Shown here: positions 1 to 8,067 of the stretch, one piece after another | Numbering within the stretch: the first letter of the stretch is position 1 | Layout: the number at the start of each line of letters is the position of its first letter | Assembly (NCBI RefSeq): GCF_005795905.1 | Contig: NZ_VAWE01000001.1 | Span: forward strand, 4,076,001-4,140,000 | Direction: 5' to 3' | DNA from: Streptomyces marianii | GTDB taxonomy: Bacteria; Actinomycetota; Actinomycetes; Streptomycetales; Streptomycetaceae | DNA: 64,000 bases | Notes under the pieces: model-generated | What the model was told of the DNA's origin: nothing | The model's input: the letters and a program-made list of their open reading frames with translations, nothing else | Database searches by the model: none | Translations under genes and position numbers: made by a program

Positions 1-48
1 GCCCGGGGCCGGTGTCCGTCGGCATCCGCCGACGCTGACATCCGCGAG

Positions 49-71
49 AACACCGTGCCGGGCACGGTGTT
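49..71. repeat. perfect 11-bp-arm palindrome
   Basis: Arms AACACCGTGCC (49-59) and GGCACGGTGTT (61-71) are exact reverse complements around a single central base. The one-base spacer is too short for a normal terminator loop, so an operator or cruciform is as likely as a terminator for a gene left of the window. Nothing else supportable is seen in 1-191. Confidence 0.5.
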
Positions 72-191
72 TCGCATGGTTCTCCTGGGACAGGGGACGG
101 CCGTCGTGCACCATCGCGGTCCGTCCCGCAACAAGCACGCCGCCGTACTCGCCGCGGTGGCCGCGGTCGTCGTCGCGCCGGCCGGGAACGG

Positions 192-1988
192 CTACGCGTC
201 GTCCATGCCCGCGAGCACCAGCGGAAGCCGGGCCACCCCGTCCCGGGTCACGCGGACCGGAACACCCCAGTCCTGCTGGTGCACATGGCACGCCGGGTAC
301 GGGTTCGCGGGATCGTCGTCGCAGGAGGCCGCCATCGCCGACACATGCAGCACGCCCTCCGTCACCGACGGACCCAGCTCCAGCTCCCGGAAGAGGTCGG
401 TGCCCGCGCCCTCGCCCCCGGCCAGCAGCTCGGGCGGGGTGGACGACACCAGCAGCCGGGTCGACGGGCCGTAACGGGTGTCGAGCTTCTGCCCCTCGGG
501 AGCCTGGAAGACCACGTCGAGCCGCAGCGTCCCCGGTGCCACCTCGGTGGCGGCACGCCGAGTACGGTGCGCCACGGCCTCGACGCGGACGGCCTCCTCG
601 GGCAGCCGCAGCCGCGTCAGCCGGTGCCGCGCCGACTCCACGACGACGATCTCCTCGCCGTCCAGCACCGCGCCGGACGGCTCGCGCAGGTCGGTCGCGA
701 GAGTCGTCACCTCGTCCGACGCCGGATCGTAGCGACGGAGCGCGTGGTTGTACGTGTCGGACACCGCCACCGAGCCGTCGGGCAGCGCGGTGACGCCCAA
801 CGGGTGCTGGAGCAGGGCCTGTCCGGCGGCCCCGTCGCGGTGACCGAAGTCGAAGAGGCCCGTGCCGACGGCGGTGTGCACGATGCCGTCGGTGCCGATC
901 CAGCGCAGCGCGGATGTCTCCGAGTCCGCGATCCACAGCCGGTCCTCGGCAGCGGCCAGCCCGGACGGCTGCGCGAACCACGCCTCGGCGGCCGTCCCGT
1001 CCACCAGACCCTCGTTGGTCGTGCCGGCGGCCACCTCGACCGTGCCGCTCTCCGGGTCGTACGTCCACAGCTGGTGGACGCCGGCCATGGCGATCCACAC
1101 CCTGCCCTGCCACCAGGCCACGTCCCACGGCGAGGACAGGTCCACCTCCAGCGCCGGACCCGACGTCGGCGCCCCCTGCCACCACTGCCGCCCCGTCCCC
1201 GCGACCCGCTCGATCACGCCGGTCCCGGGATCGAACGTCCGCAGCGCGTGGTTCACGGTGTCGGCGACGACCACCTTCCCCGACGGCAGCAGCGCGAGCC
1301 CCTGCGGCTCCCGGAAGTCGCCGTCGCCGATCCGGCGTACGACGGTCTCCCCGTCCGCCTCCAGCTCGACGAGCTGGTGCCGGGTCGAATCGGAGACCAG
1401 GAAGCGCCCGGAGGGCAGCCGCACGGCCTTTCCCGGGAAGCGCAGATCCGTGGCGACCGGCTCCGGCGGCACATACGGCCCGTCCCCGCGCCGCAGCGTC
1501 CCCTTCGCCTCGTGCTCGACCTCCAGCTGCTCCACGAGGCGCTCGATGGCATGCGCGTGGCCCTCACCGGCGTGCTGGGCGACGACGTACCCCTCGGGGT
1601 CGATCACCACGAGCGTCGGCCAGGCCCGTACCGCGTACTGCTTCCAGGTCGCGAGCTCGGGGTCGTCGAGGACCGGGTGGTGCACCTCGTACCGCTCGAC
1701 GGCGTCGACGACGGCCCGGTGCTCGGCCTCGTGAGCGAACTTCGGCGAGTGGACACCGATGATCACCGTGGTGTCGCGGTGCTTCTCCTCGAGCTCGCGC
1801 AGCTCGTCCAGGACGTGCAGACAGTTGATGCAGCAGAACGTCCAAAAATCCAAGATCAATGTGCGACCTCGGAAGTCGGCGAGCTTGAGGTCCTTCCCGC
1901 CGGTGTTGATCCAGCCGCCCTTGCCGATCAGCTCGGGGGCACGGACACGGGCACGTCGGGGCGCGGGCGCGGGGGCGGCATCGTTCAT
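192..1988 (-). CDS. Thioredoxin-like / NHL-repeat protein (NHLRC2-like), chimeric 5' end
   Basis: A 598-residue protein. An N-terminal thioredoxin-like (TlpA/AhpC type) domain spans about residues 20-150, with the redox motif FCCINC at 51-56. A beta-propeller of NHL repeats follows from about 180, with recurring segments ending in ADTVNHALR, ADSETSALR and SDTYNHALR. This is the NHLRC2 architecture; the bacterial homologues are presumed cytosolic redox or scaffold proteins of unknown substrate. No signal peptide is seen. The first 48 or so codons, up to DFW, appear to be supplied by the integrative element to the right, because a second, diverged copy of the same 5' end lies at 6988-7140. Codons near the junction (TTG ATC TTG GAT TTT) are unusually AT-ending for this genome. 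Identity is confident; function is unknown. Confidence 0.93.
   Translation of the reverse strand: MNDAAPAPAPRRARVRAPELIGKGGWINTGGKDLKLADFRGRTLILDFWTFCCINCLHVLDELRELEEKHRDTTVIIGVHSPKFAHEAEHRAVVDAVERYEVHHPVLDDPELATWKQYAVRAWPTLVVIDPEGYVVAQHAGEGHAHAIERLVEQLEVEHEAKGTLRRGDGPYVPPEPVATDLRFPGKAVRLPSGRFLVSDSTRHQLVELEADGETVVRRIGDGDFREPQGLALLPSGKVVVADTVNHALRTFDPGTGVIERVAGTGRQWWQGAPTSGPALEVDLSSPWDVAWWQGRVWIAMAGVHQLWTYDPESGTVEVAAGTTNEGLVDGTAAEAWFAQPSGLAAAEDRLWIADSETSALRWIGTDGIVHTAVGTGLFDFGHRDGAAGQALLQHPLGVTALPDGSVAVSDTYNHALRRYDPASDEVTTLATDLREPSGAVLDGEEIVVVESARHRLTRLRLPEEAVRVEAVAHRTRRAATEVAPGTLRLDVVFQAPEGQKLDTRYGPSTRLLVSSTPPELLAGGEGAGTDLFRELELGPSVTEGVLHVSAMAASCDDDPANPYPACHVHQQDWGVPVRVTRDGVARLPLVLAGMDDA
1841..1850. 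other. Candidate left attachment site of the element
   Basis: TCCAAAAATC inside the NHL gene matches TCCAGAAATC at 6996-7005 at nine of ten bases. To the left of TCCA the NHL reading frame continues as TFCCINC. To the right, the two copies of the gene's 5' end diverge in sequence but keep the same protein. The true crossover dinucleotide cannot be fixed by eye; it should lie within or next to the shared TCCA. Confidence 0.55.
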
Positions 1989-2051
1989 GCTTCAAGCTTG
2001 CCATCCTGGTATGAACGTCGGATCACACGCGTAGGACGGGGGGAGCGACGA

Positions 2052-2768
2052 ATGGCTGCGGGCGGGAACGAGACGACTGCCGGTGAGACGGCGCGGACGG
2101 AACAGAGCTTCATGGCGCTGCCGGACCGCACCGAGGACAAGCGGGAGCCATTCGCCACGTGTCTGGAGGAGGTCGTCCGAATCCTCGGGCTCGCCGTCGC
2201 TCCCGAGCCTCAGCCGGGTGGACCCCTGACCTGGGAGCACCGCGCTCGGGCGGCGCTGCGTGAGGCTTGCCGCCAAGGCATGGACCTGTCCGAAGCAGCG
2301 TTCGGCGCACTCGTCAAGGCGGCCGTCCACGATCCCAACCCGAGTTTCAACCGTGGTTTCATCGAGCCGGCTCTGAACGCTTTCGGACACAGCCGCGTCC
2401 AATCCGCGCTGCTCGGGTACCTGCGGACCGGCACGGACCTTGAGCGAGCGGGCGCCGCGCGGGCCTGGTACTGGTCAGCCCTACCCCTGCCGATGCCCCT
2501 CGTACGGGCCAAGAGCCCGGGATTTACCGGTCAGGCGGGGTCCGATGACGGCTCGGCCGTGGTGGCCGAGTGGAATGAAGCTGCTTTGCATGAGTTCGTG
2601 AACAACGAGCACCTGGATGTCCGACGCTGCATCCTGCCGGGTCTGTCGCTCCGGAAGTCGGCCTACCCCCCGGAGCTGCACGACCTGGTGGAAGCGGCGG
2701 TGTCGACGGCCCGGTCCCACCCGGACGAGTACATCCGCCACCGCGTGGAACACCAGGTCGGCGATTGA
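2052..2768 (+). CDS. Hypothetical protein, HEAT-like, element cargo
   Basis: A 238-residue protein read from ATG 2052, preceded by a strong GGGGGGAG ribosome site. It is mostly helical by composition, with segments such as ERAGAARAWYWS and HLDVRRCILPGL that resemble HEAT/ARM repeat helices. No catalytic motif, signal peptide or membrane segment is visible. It is divergent from the NHL gene and convergent with the small gene ending at 2774, lying just inside the left end of the integrative element, so it is probably cargo. A longer upstream reading frame exists but is antisense to the NHL gene and is not credible. Function unknown. Confidence 0.7.
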   Translation: MAAGGNETTAGETARTEQSFMALPDRTEDKREPFATCLEEVVRILGLAVAPEPQPGGPLTWEHRARAALREACRQGMDLSEAAFGALVKAAVHDPNPSFNRGFIEPALNAFGHSRVQSALLGYLRTGTDLERAGAARAWYWSALPLPMPLVRAKSPGFTGQAGSDDGSAVVAEWNEAALHEFVNNEHLDVRRCILPGLSLRKSAYPPELHDLVEAAVSTARSHPDEYIRHRVEHQVGD

Positions 2769-2773
2769 CACGC

Positions 2774-3004
2774 TCAATGAGCACGCTCGACCACTGCGAC
2801 CTCCGAGAACTCCCGGAGGAAGGTCATGTGGCCTGTCCGACCAGTGTGCTGTATGCACATGTCGGTGCACACGTCCGCGCTCCCGGTCGGCGCGGCTATC
2901 CACTGGCAATCCGGGTTCAGACATCGCGCCGTGGCCGTCGTCTCCGCTGAGGGGTGGCGGTGCATGACGTAGCTGACGTACCGGAGCACGGCTCTCACGG
3001 TCAT
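2774..3004 (-). CDS. DUF7848-like small Cys/His protein
   Basis: A 76-residue protein starting at ATG 3004, overlapping the stop of the upstream gene as ATGA, which implies translational coupling. It has a Cys/His-rich core: CLNPDCQW, then CTDMC, then HTGRTGH. That spacing (two CxxxxC- or CxxxC-type pairs plus two His) suggests a small metal-binding fold. Proteins of this type are common small neighbours of XRE/DUF5753 regulators in Streptomyces; the DUF7848 label is from memory of that family. It is last in the element's minus-strand operon. Function unknown. Confidence 0.7.
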   Translation of the reverse strand: MTVRAVLRYVSYVMHRHPSAETTATARCLNPDCQWIAAPTGSADVCTDMCIQHTGRTGHMTFLREFSEVAVVERAH

Positions 3005-3201
3005 GCCGCCCCCTTGGGGTGCGGGTGGTTCCGCAGCTCCACGTTGCAATCGCTGACCGTGGAGCGGTCGCCCCGAAGACGGGCTTCCCGGCGCTCTGCG
3101 GCCAGGGCGGCGCAGACCCCGCAACCGGCCACTGGTCCGGGCTCCGGGTCTGTGCGCAACGGCAGCTCTACCGGGGGTTGCGCATACGTGATCGGCTTCA
3201 C
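3001..3201 (-). CDS. Small conserved hypothetical protein
   Basis: A 66-residue protein from GTG 3201 with AAGGAG about seven bases upstream. It contains a CGVC pair and a basic helix rich in Arg/Glu (AALAAERREARLRGD), ending in HPHPKGAA. Proteins like this recur beside WhiJ/DUF5753-type regulators in Streptomyces. It overlaps the next gene by four bases (ATGA). No enzymatic motif is visible; it may act with its coupled neighbour. Confidence 0.65.
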   Translation of the reverse strand: MKPITYAQPPVELPLRTDPEPGPVAGCGVCAALAAERREARLRGDRSTVSDCNVELRNHPHPKGAA

Positions 3202-3290
3202 GGCCCCGCTCCTTGTGTCGTCCGTGTAGCGACCACGCTAGGAACGCCGGGGCTGCAACTCCCAGGAGATTGCACGAGGTTGCACGGTTT

Positions 3291-4139
3291 TCACCTGAGT
3301 GTCTGCATGGCGCTCGCGATCACCGCGCGGGCCTTCACTCCGTAGACGGCCATGCCGGCGAGTTCGGTGAACGTGTCCGTGTACGCGGCAACCTCGCTCG
3401 GCTGGGTCAGCGTGAGGTAGCCAGAGACCAACTCGACGTTGACCTGTCCGGTGTCGAAGATCCAGAACCCTTCCACCGGCATCCGGGAGCGTTCGGTTCG
3501 TGTGAGGACCACGCCCAGGCTGACGCTGGGCAGTGAGCCGACCGTGAGGAGGTGGCGGAGCTGTTCCTCCTGCACGTCCGCCCCACCGAGCCCGTTCCGC
3601 AAGACCGATTCCTCAACCAGGAACGCGAACCGCCGGTCACCTTCGTAGAGGACGCGCTGACGCTCCATGCGGACGGCGACCGCGTCGGCCACGTCGTCCA
3701 CCTCCACGCGCCTCCGCTGGACAGCCCGCAAAACCGCTTCGGTGTAGCCGTAGGTCTGGATCAGGCCCGGGATGAACCACGAGGAGTAGGAGCGGAACCG
3801 GCGGGTTCGCTCGAAGAGCGGGAGACGGGCTTCCTGTGCCTGCTTGAGCCCGGCGCGCTCCATGCGCCGCCACCCGACCCACATGCCTTCGGCGGTGCGC
3901 AGCGAGGCCAACAGGTCTTCCGTTTGATCTTCCGACCCGCACGCCTGGCACCACGCTCGGATGTCGTCGGCGGACGGGGGCGTGCGCGCGTTCATGATCC
4001 GTGACGACTTGGACGGGTGCCAGGAGCACAGACGGGCGATGTCCCGTCCGGTGAGGCCGGCATCCCGGCACAGCTCAGCGAGTCGATTCGCCAGAGCCTG
4101 CCGGGCCTGCTGTGCGCTTGATGAGGGTGAGACGGCCAT
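3291..4139 (-). CDS. XRE-family regulator with DUF5753
   Basis: A 282-residue protein. A helix-turn-helix occupies about residues 15-60 (core LTGRDIARLCSWHPSK) and the DUF5753 domain fills the remainder, including SSWFIPGLIQTYGYTEAV and the FLVEESVLR segment typical of the family. These are the WhiJ/BldB-type regulators that occur in many copies in Streptomyces, usually beside a small partner protein. Here the upstream partner is a DUF6879 gene rather than the more usual DUF397, with a 12-base gap, so the pair is probably one transcript. Located inside the integrative element, it may regulate element or host developmental genes. Family assignment is firm; targets are unknown. Confidence 0.92.
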   Translation of the reverse strand: MAVSPSSSAQQARQALANRLAELCRDAGLTGRDIARLCSWHPSKSSRIMNARTPPSADDIRAWCQACGSEDQTEDLLASLRTAEGMWVGWRRMERAGLKQAQEARLPLFERTRRFRSYSSWFIPGLIQTYGYTEAVLRAVQRRRVEVDDVADAVAVRMERQRVLYEGDRRFAFLVEESVLRNGLGGADVQEEQLRHLLTVGSLPSVSLGVVLTRTERSRMPVEGFWIFDTGQVNVELVSGYLTLTQPSEVAAYTDTFTELAGMAVYGVKARAVIASAMQTLR

Positions 4140-4151
4140 GGTGGTGACAGC

Positions 4152-4670
4152 TCAGCGCGGTCGGTACTCCTCGTGCGGAACGGCCCGTTGCCAGGCTGCT
4201 TCGAAGGCGACGGCGCACAGCTTCACCCGCTCGGGCTCCTCCGTGTACTCCCGCCCGTCCTTGTCGAGCTGCCCGTTCCCCGTGAAGTGGTGGAACAGCG
4301 CTTGCCCACCGTCGAACAGCCAGAAGTCAGTTCCCGGCAGGGCCAAGTCCGTGGTCTGCCGCCGTGGCAGCCACCGGACCAGTTCACCCGCCGCGATGTT
4401 CGTGAAGGTGCAGTCGTACTCGTACCGCACGTAGTCGCTGATCGGCTCCGACACGATCCGGAGCCGCCGGACCACGACCCCTCGGGCCGTCGCCTCGCTT
4501 ACCGCGTCGTGCCAGCCGCCCCACCACGAAGACCGGTCAGCGGGGTCGAGGCGCTTCCCCTGCTGCCACGCGATGAACTCGGGGTCATCGAGCATGTAGC
4601 TGTCACGCAACTCAAGGTGCACCGCCGAGTGCTGTGCTCGTGCCAGTGCATGACGGGCGGGTGGCTGCAC
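4152..4670 (-). CDS. DUF6879 family protein
   Basis: A 172-residue protein from GTG 4670. Family-like features are the N-terminal HLELRDSYMLDDPEF, the Trp-rich stretch WWGGWHD, YVRYEYDCTFTNIAAGE, and WLFDGGQALFHHF. DUF6879 proteins are conserved actinobacterial partners of XRE/DUF5753 regulators. The gene lies 10 bases after the 80-residue gene and 12 bases before the regulator. No catalytic residues can be assigned. It is probably a regulatory partner, by association only. Confidence 0.82.
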   Translation of the reverse strand: MQPPARHALARAQHSAVHLELRDSYMLDDPEFIAWQQGKRLDPADRSSWWGGWHDAVSEATARGVVVRRLRIVSEPISDYVRYEYDCTFTNIAAGELVRWLPRRQTTDLALPGTDFWLFDGGQALFHHFTGNGQLDKDGREYTEEPERVKLCAVAFEAAWQRAVPHEEYRPR

Positions 4671-4680
4671 GGCCTGCCTC

Positions 4681-4923
4681 TCAGTTGTCGTCCGGGCGCG
4701 GGATGTACTTCAGCATCACCGCAGGCAGCCGGATGAACGTCTCGTGGTCCGGAACGTCCGTGGAGTGGCCCGGGATCGAACCGATCTCCTGGCACGCCTT
4801 CACCTCGTCCTCGGTCGCCTTGTACGACTGAATCAGAAGGTCGCCGGTCTCCTCATGGAGCCAGATCGTCGGAGACTCGTCAGTCGGCGTGTTCGGGATG
4901 ATGCCGAGGAACTTTAGGGTCAT
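4681..4923 (-). CDS. Small hypothetical protein, first gene of element operon
   Basis: An 80-residue acidic protein from ATG 4923 with GGGAG five bases upstream. It contains WLHEETGDLLIQSYKATEDE and ends in LPAVMLKYIPRPDDN. Small proteins of this look commonly precede DUF6879 and XRE/DUF5753 genes in Streptomyces. It opens the minus-strand operon of the integrative element. A longer upstream extension in the same frame lacks a ribosome site and looks non-coding. Function unknown. Confidence 0.65.
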   Translation of the reverse strand: MTLKFLGIIPNTPTDESPTIWLHEETGDLLIQSYKATEDEVKACQEIGSIPGHSTDVPDHETFIRLPAVMLKYIPRPDDN

Positions 4924-5305
4924 GGTCGCTCCCGCCGTCGAGTGGGTTGCACCAGCGTGCACGAGCCTCACCCCTGCGGCTGAGCCGCGCAAGATGGCCT
5001 TCAGACAGGGCCGTTGGGGTGCCAGCGAAGGGACGAGAGCTCCCGAGTCCGCCGTCCCGATCAGGAGTGACGAGTGCGGAGGCTCGTGGTGTTGCCCTGC
5101 TTTCCGGGCGGCATCATGGGGCGTTCGGCGGGCTTTGCAGGGCGTTAATTCTGTCGCTCTCGCGCCTGCGGCGGTCGATATCCGCTGGTCAGGGCGATGA
5201 TGGGCCCGAAAAACGGCGTCGCACCCAGCGTGCGTGTTTCGAGCTGGGGCCGGGGTCGGGATGGTGACCACAGCCCAACTTCGCGCCGACCCTCCGATGG
5301 CCCCA

Positions 5306-5409
5306 GTGACGAAGTGACGGAATGACGTTTTGTTCTATTCCATCTATAGAGACTCAGAAATCTCTTAAAGAGGTAATGGGCTTCGACCGTCATTCCGTCA
5401 CCCCGTCAC
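5306..5409. repeat. Imperfect inverted repeat around an AT-rich island
   Basis: The left arm GTGACGGAATGACG (5314-5327) is repeated as its exact reverse complement at 5388-5401. Each arm is extended, after three unrelated bases, by GTGAC / GTCAC (5306-5310 and 5405-5409). The 60 bases between are strikingly AT-rich for this genome and include the palindrome CTCTTAAAGAG (5362-5372). The right arm overlaps the recombinase stop codon. Possible roles are a terminator, replication or excision iterons, or a regulator site. The rest of 4924-5397 holds no gene I can support. Confidence 0.6.
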
Positions 5410-6954
5410 CCGTTGACTCCACCCAGCGTCGTCTCCGGTCGCCCAGACGATCCGGCAGCGCTCGTCACCGTTGAACCTCACGCCCACCCTGCCTCGCTGG
5501 ACTTCCACGCGATCGATTGCAAGGCCAAGGCGTTCACGCCTTCCGGCTGCGTCGTCGGCTTCCCAAGCTTCACGTAGCAGGCCCGCATCCAGAAGCGGAG
5601 AGATGTCCACGGAAGGGGTCGGCATTCGCAGTAGGTCCGCGCGCAGCCCCTCGATCCGGGTACGAAGTCGTCCTGCGAGCCGGTTGTACCGGTCGATCGC
5701 GTCTGCGCCGGTGAACTCGCCGCGGACGTACCTGGCCTCCTCCAGATCCGCCAGACGGGCCCCCTCGTCCGCGATCTCAGCTTCGATCGCGTCCCGCTTC
5801 GCAAAAACCTCCGGGTCCTCCCTCTGCACCCAGCGATCGGCGATCACGGTGAGCAGCGGGTCCTGGGGCTCCAGGGACGGAAGGCGTGAGAGGAACGCCC
5901 GGGTCACGTAGTCATCGATGCTCTCCACGCGAGCCGATACGCCCGAGCATCCTCGCCCCATCCGGTGGCTGGAGCATTGGTACGACGTGCCGGCCTTGCT
6001 CATCCGGGCCCCGCACAGCCCACAACGCGCTATCCCGGTGAGCAGCGACTTCCCCTGCTTGTGGCCGTGCCGCTTCCCCGCCAGAGGAAACGTGCGCGCT
6101 TCGAGCTGGCGGAGGATGAGCTCACGTTCCCCGACCGTGATGATCCCCTCGCCGATACTCACAGTTTCGAGCGTCTCCGGGTCCCGGTAGGGAGAGACCC
6201 GGTTCATGTACTTGCGTGTCCCGTCCGGCTGCTCCTCGTACTCGGTCTGCGGCATGAGACCGGCGAAGGCCGGTGAGCGAAGGAGTTGCATGACGCTGGA
6301 CGAGTTCCACTCGCCTCCACGAGCGGACTCCACCCCGTGCTCGTTCAGCAGCCGGGCGATGTGGACGAGGGCCTTCCCGGACAGCGCCTCGTCGGCGATC
6401 AGGCGTGCGTAGACGGCGGTCTGGGGGTCATGGACGAGCTTCTTCGCCTCCGGGTCCACCAGCAGCCCGTAAGGCGGCTGTCCGCCGATCCACTGGCCCC
6501 GCTGGCGTAGGTACCGCTTGGCGTTGCCGACGCGCATCCCAAGGTTGCGGGACTCGTTGCGCGCCAGTTCCGCCAGCATCGCGATGGTGACCCGGGCGCT
6601 GTCGTTCTTCGTGTCGAGGCCGTCCATGACGGAGACCAGCCGTCCGCCGACCCGGCCTATGTCGTCCAGCGCCTTGCCGACCTCGCCGATGCCCTTGCGG
6701 GACAGGCGGTCGAGCTTCCAGACGATCAGAACGCCCACGACGCCGGCCGTGGCTGCTGTGATCGCCGCATCGAACCCCTTGCGGCTGACGTTCTTGTAAC
6801 CGGAACGTCCACGGTCGATGTGGACCTTGCGGACGGTCAGTCCGTTGCGCTCCGCCCATGCGCGGCAGTCGGCTTCCTGGCGGTCGATCGCCGTCTTGCC
6901 CTCCCGGTCCAGGGACAGGCGCAAGTACAGGTCAGCAGTGGTGTGTTGGTGCAC
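5398..6954 (-). CDS. Large serine recombinase (integrase)
   Basis: A 518-residue protein with an N-terminal resolvase/invertase catalytic domain. The nucleophile is Ser14 in YLRLSLDR, with Arg residues in DRQEADCR, KLDRLSRK and the ARNESRNLGMRV helix. A recombinase domain (GGQPPYGL onward) follows, then a zinc ribbon with CGLCGA and CSSHRMGRGC, then a coiled-coil stretch. This is the organisation of phage-type large serine integrases. The GTG start is the only possibility before an in-frame stop 12 bases upstream, and GGGAG directly abuts it, so initiation may be weak or leaderless. It lies right at the candidate attR, as integrases usually do, and would catalyse attP x attB recombination in the NHL gene. 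Confidence 0.95.
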   Translation of the reverse strand: MHQHTTADLYLRLSLDREGKTAIDRQEADCRAWAERNGLTVRKVHIDRGRSGYKNVSRKGFDAAITAATAGVVGVLIVWKLDRLSRKGIGEVGKALDDIGRVGGRLVSVMDGLDTKNDSARVTIAMLAELARNESRNLGMRVGNAKRYLRQRGQWIGGQPPYGLLVDPEAKKLVHDPQTAVYARLIADEALSGKALVHIARLLNEHGVESARGGEWNSSSVMQLLRSPAFAGLMPQTEYEEQPDGTRKYMNRVSPYRDPETLETVSIGEGIITVGERELILRQLEARTFPLAGKRHGHKQGKSLLTGIARCGLCGARMSKAGTSYQCSSHRMGRGCSGVSARVESIDDYVTRAFLSRLPSLEPQDPLLTVIADRWVQREDPEVFAKRDAIEAEIADEGARLADLEEARYVRGEFTGADAIDRYNRLAGRLRTRIEGLRADLLRMPTPSVDISPLLDAGLLREAWEADDAAGRRERLGLAIDRVEVQRGRVGVRFNGDERCRIVWATGDDAGWSQRVTG

Positions 6955-6987
6955 CTCCCAACGCTAGCGAGAAGTGCTCACATTGGT

Positions 6988-7140
6988 TCAGGAAATCCAG
7001 AAATCTACAACAACGCACTTACCCCGCAGGTCAGCGAGGGTGAGCTCTTTGCCTCCGGTGTTCAACCATCCGCCCTCGCCGATCAGCTCGGGGGCACGAA
7101 CACGGGCACGTCGGCGGGGCGCGGGGGAAGCGGCGGTCAT
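6988..7140 (-). pseudogene. Displaced 5' end of the NHL gene
   Basis: From ATG 7140 this encodes 50 residues closely similar to the start of the protein at 192-1988: both share ARVRAPELIG, GGW, NTGGK, LADxRG and DFW. It then stops abruptly (DFWIS, stop) exactly where it meets the element. It is the original 5' end of the target gene, cut off by integration, or an older element's replacement end. Amino-acid differences are spread along its length, so this is not a recent duplication. Confidence 0.85.
6996..7005. other. Candidate right attachment site of the element
   Basis: TCCAGAAATC is the counterpart of TCCAAAAATC at 1841-1850. To the right the displaced NHL 5' end reads into DFW. To the left the sequence is element DNA leading to the recombinase promoter and start. 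Restoring TFCCINC after DFW rejoins a plausible uninterrupted NHL gene. Confidence 0.55.
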
Positions 7141-7263
7141 GAGTCCAAGGGTGCCACTTCCGGAGTGCGCACCTCCGGCGGGTCCGGGGCCGGCCCGGCG
7201 GGAGCCGCCCCTTTCCCGGAACGCCGGGCAGCGGCGGGGAGGGGCGGGGAGGTTCCCGGAGCG

Positions 7264-8067
7264 TCAGACCCCGGGTGCCGAGGGCGGCGCCAGGCCCAGG
7301 CGGCGGTCCTTGAGGGCCGGGAACTGGTCGCGGGTAGCGGCGGGCCTCTCCGGGTCGAGGTCGGCCGTGAGGACCTCCTCCCCGCCACCCGCCTCGGCGA
7401 GGACCTCACCCCAGGGGTCGACGACGATGCTGTGGCCCGCCTGCTCCACGCCCGCGTGGGTACCGGCGGTGCCGCAGGCGAGGACGTACGCCTGGTTCTC
7501 GACGGCGCGGGCCCGCGCCAGGAGGGTCCAGTGGGCACGGCGCCGCTCGGGCCAGCCGGCGGGGACGACGAGGACGTCGGCTCCGGCGTCGACCAGGCCG
7601 CGGAAGAGCTCCGGGAAGCGCAGGTCGTAGCAGGTGCCGAGGCCGAGGGTGGCCTCGGGGAGCCGTACGGTCACCAGCTCCTCGCCCGCGGCCATCATCA
7701 CGGCCTCGCCCTTGTCGAAGCCGAAGCGGTGGATCTTCCGGTAGACGCCCGCGAGGCGGCCCTCGGGGGTGAGGACGAGCGAGGTGTTGAAGAGACGCCC
7801 GTCGGGCGCCCGTTCGACGACGGACCCGGCGTGCAGCCAGACGCCCGCGTCGGCGGCCGCCTTCGCCATGAGCTGGCGCGTGGGACCGTCCAGCGTCTCG
7901 GCCTCCGCCTCGAAGGCCTCGTACGCGAAGGCCCCGACGGGCCAGAGCTCGGGGAGGACGACGAGGTCGGATCCGCGCTGTTCCCGGACCAGTTCGGCCG
8001 CTCGACTGCGGCGGGAATCCACCGATTCGTCCCGGTCTACTGCGATCTGGATGAGTGAGGCGCGCAC
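7264..8067 (-). CDS. Carbon-nitrogen hydrolase (nitrilase superfamily)
   Basis: A 267-residue protein, full length for a single-domain nitrilase-superfamily amidase. The catalytic triad is visible: Glu in LPELWP, Lys in YRKIH and Cys in GTCYDLRFPE. The short length and the YDLRFPE context resemble omega-amidase or Nit-type hydrolases acting on small carboxamides in the cytosol; the exact substrate cannot be read. It is divergent from the DinB-fold gene at 8233. No signal peptide. Family assignment is firm, substrate inferred only broadly. Confidence 0.93.
   Translation of the reverse strand: MRASLIQIAVDRDESVDSRRSRAAELVREQRGSDLVVLPELWPVGAFAYEAFEAEAETLDGPTRQLMAKAAADAGVWLHAGSVVERAPDGRLFNTSLVLTPEGRLAGVYRKIHRFGFDKGEAVMMAAGEELVTVRLPEATLGLGTCYDLRFPELFRGLVDAGADVLVVPAGWPERRRAHWTLLARARAVENQAYVLACGTAGTHAGVEQAGHSIVVDPWGEVLAEAGGGEEVLTADLDPERPAATRDQFPALKDRRLGLAPPSAPGV

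Larger units (their letters stand above)
1845..6998. mobile_element. Serine-recombinase integrative element inserted in the NHL gene
   Basis: The segment is bounded by the short TCCA[A/G]AAATC match and flanked by two versions of the NHL gene 5' end. It carries a large serine recombinase at the right end, an XRE/DUF5753 regulator, DUF6879 and DUF7848 proteins and a HEAT-like protein. No replication, capsid or DNA-transfer gene is seen, so it is either a minimal integrative cassette or a shrunken prophage or conjugative element. The element brings its own replacement for the first ~48 codons of its target gene, so the target stays open after integration. Boundaries are approximate to a few bases. 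The inference that the right-hand fragment is the original host end follows from the geometry. Confidence 0.75.

Noticed and set aside
55..474. Possible small secreted peptide on the plus strand
   Set aside because: A short hydrophobic run exists near 140-200, but the rest is antisense to the NHL gene 3' end and no ribosome site was seen.
279..2051. Long plus-strand reading frame antisense to the NHL gene
   Set aside because: It is rich in Arg/Gly/Pro/His with no family signature and mirrors the codon bias of the real minus-strand gene; only its last 238 codons (from 2052) look like a gene.
5145..5393. 82-codon minus-strand frame upstream of the element operon
   Set aside because: It runs across the AT-rich inverted-repeat region, has no ribosome site and no recognisable composition.
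1841..7005. tRNA gene as integration target
   Set aside because: No tRNA is present at either end; the duplicated sequence is protein-coding, as expected for many serine integrases.
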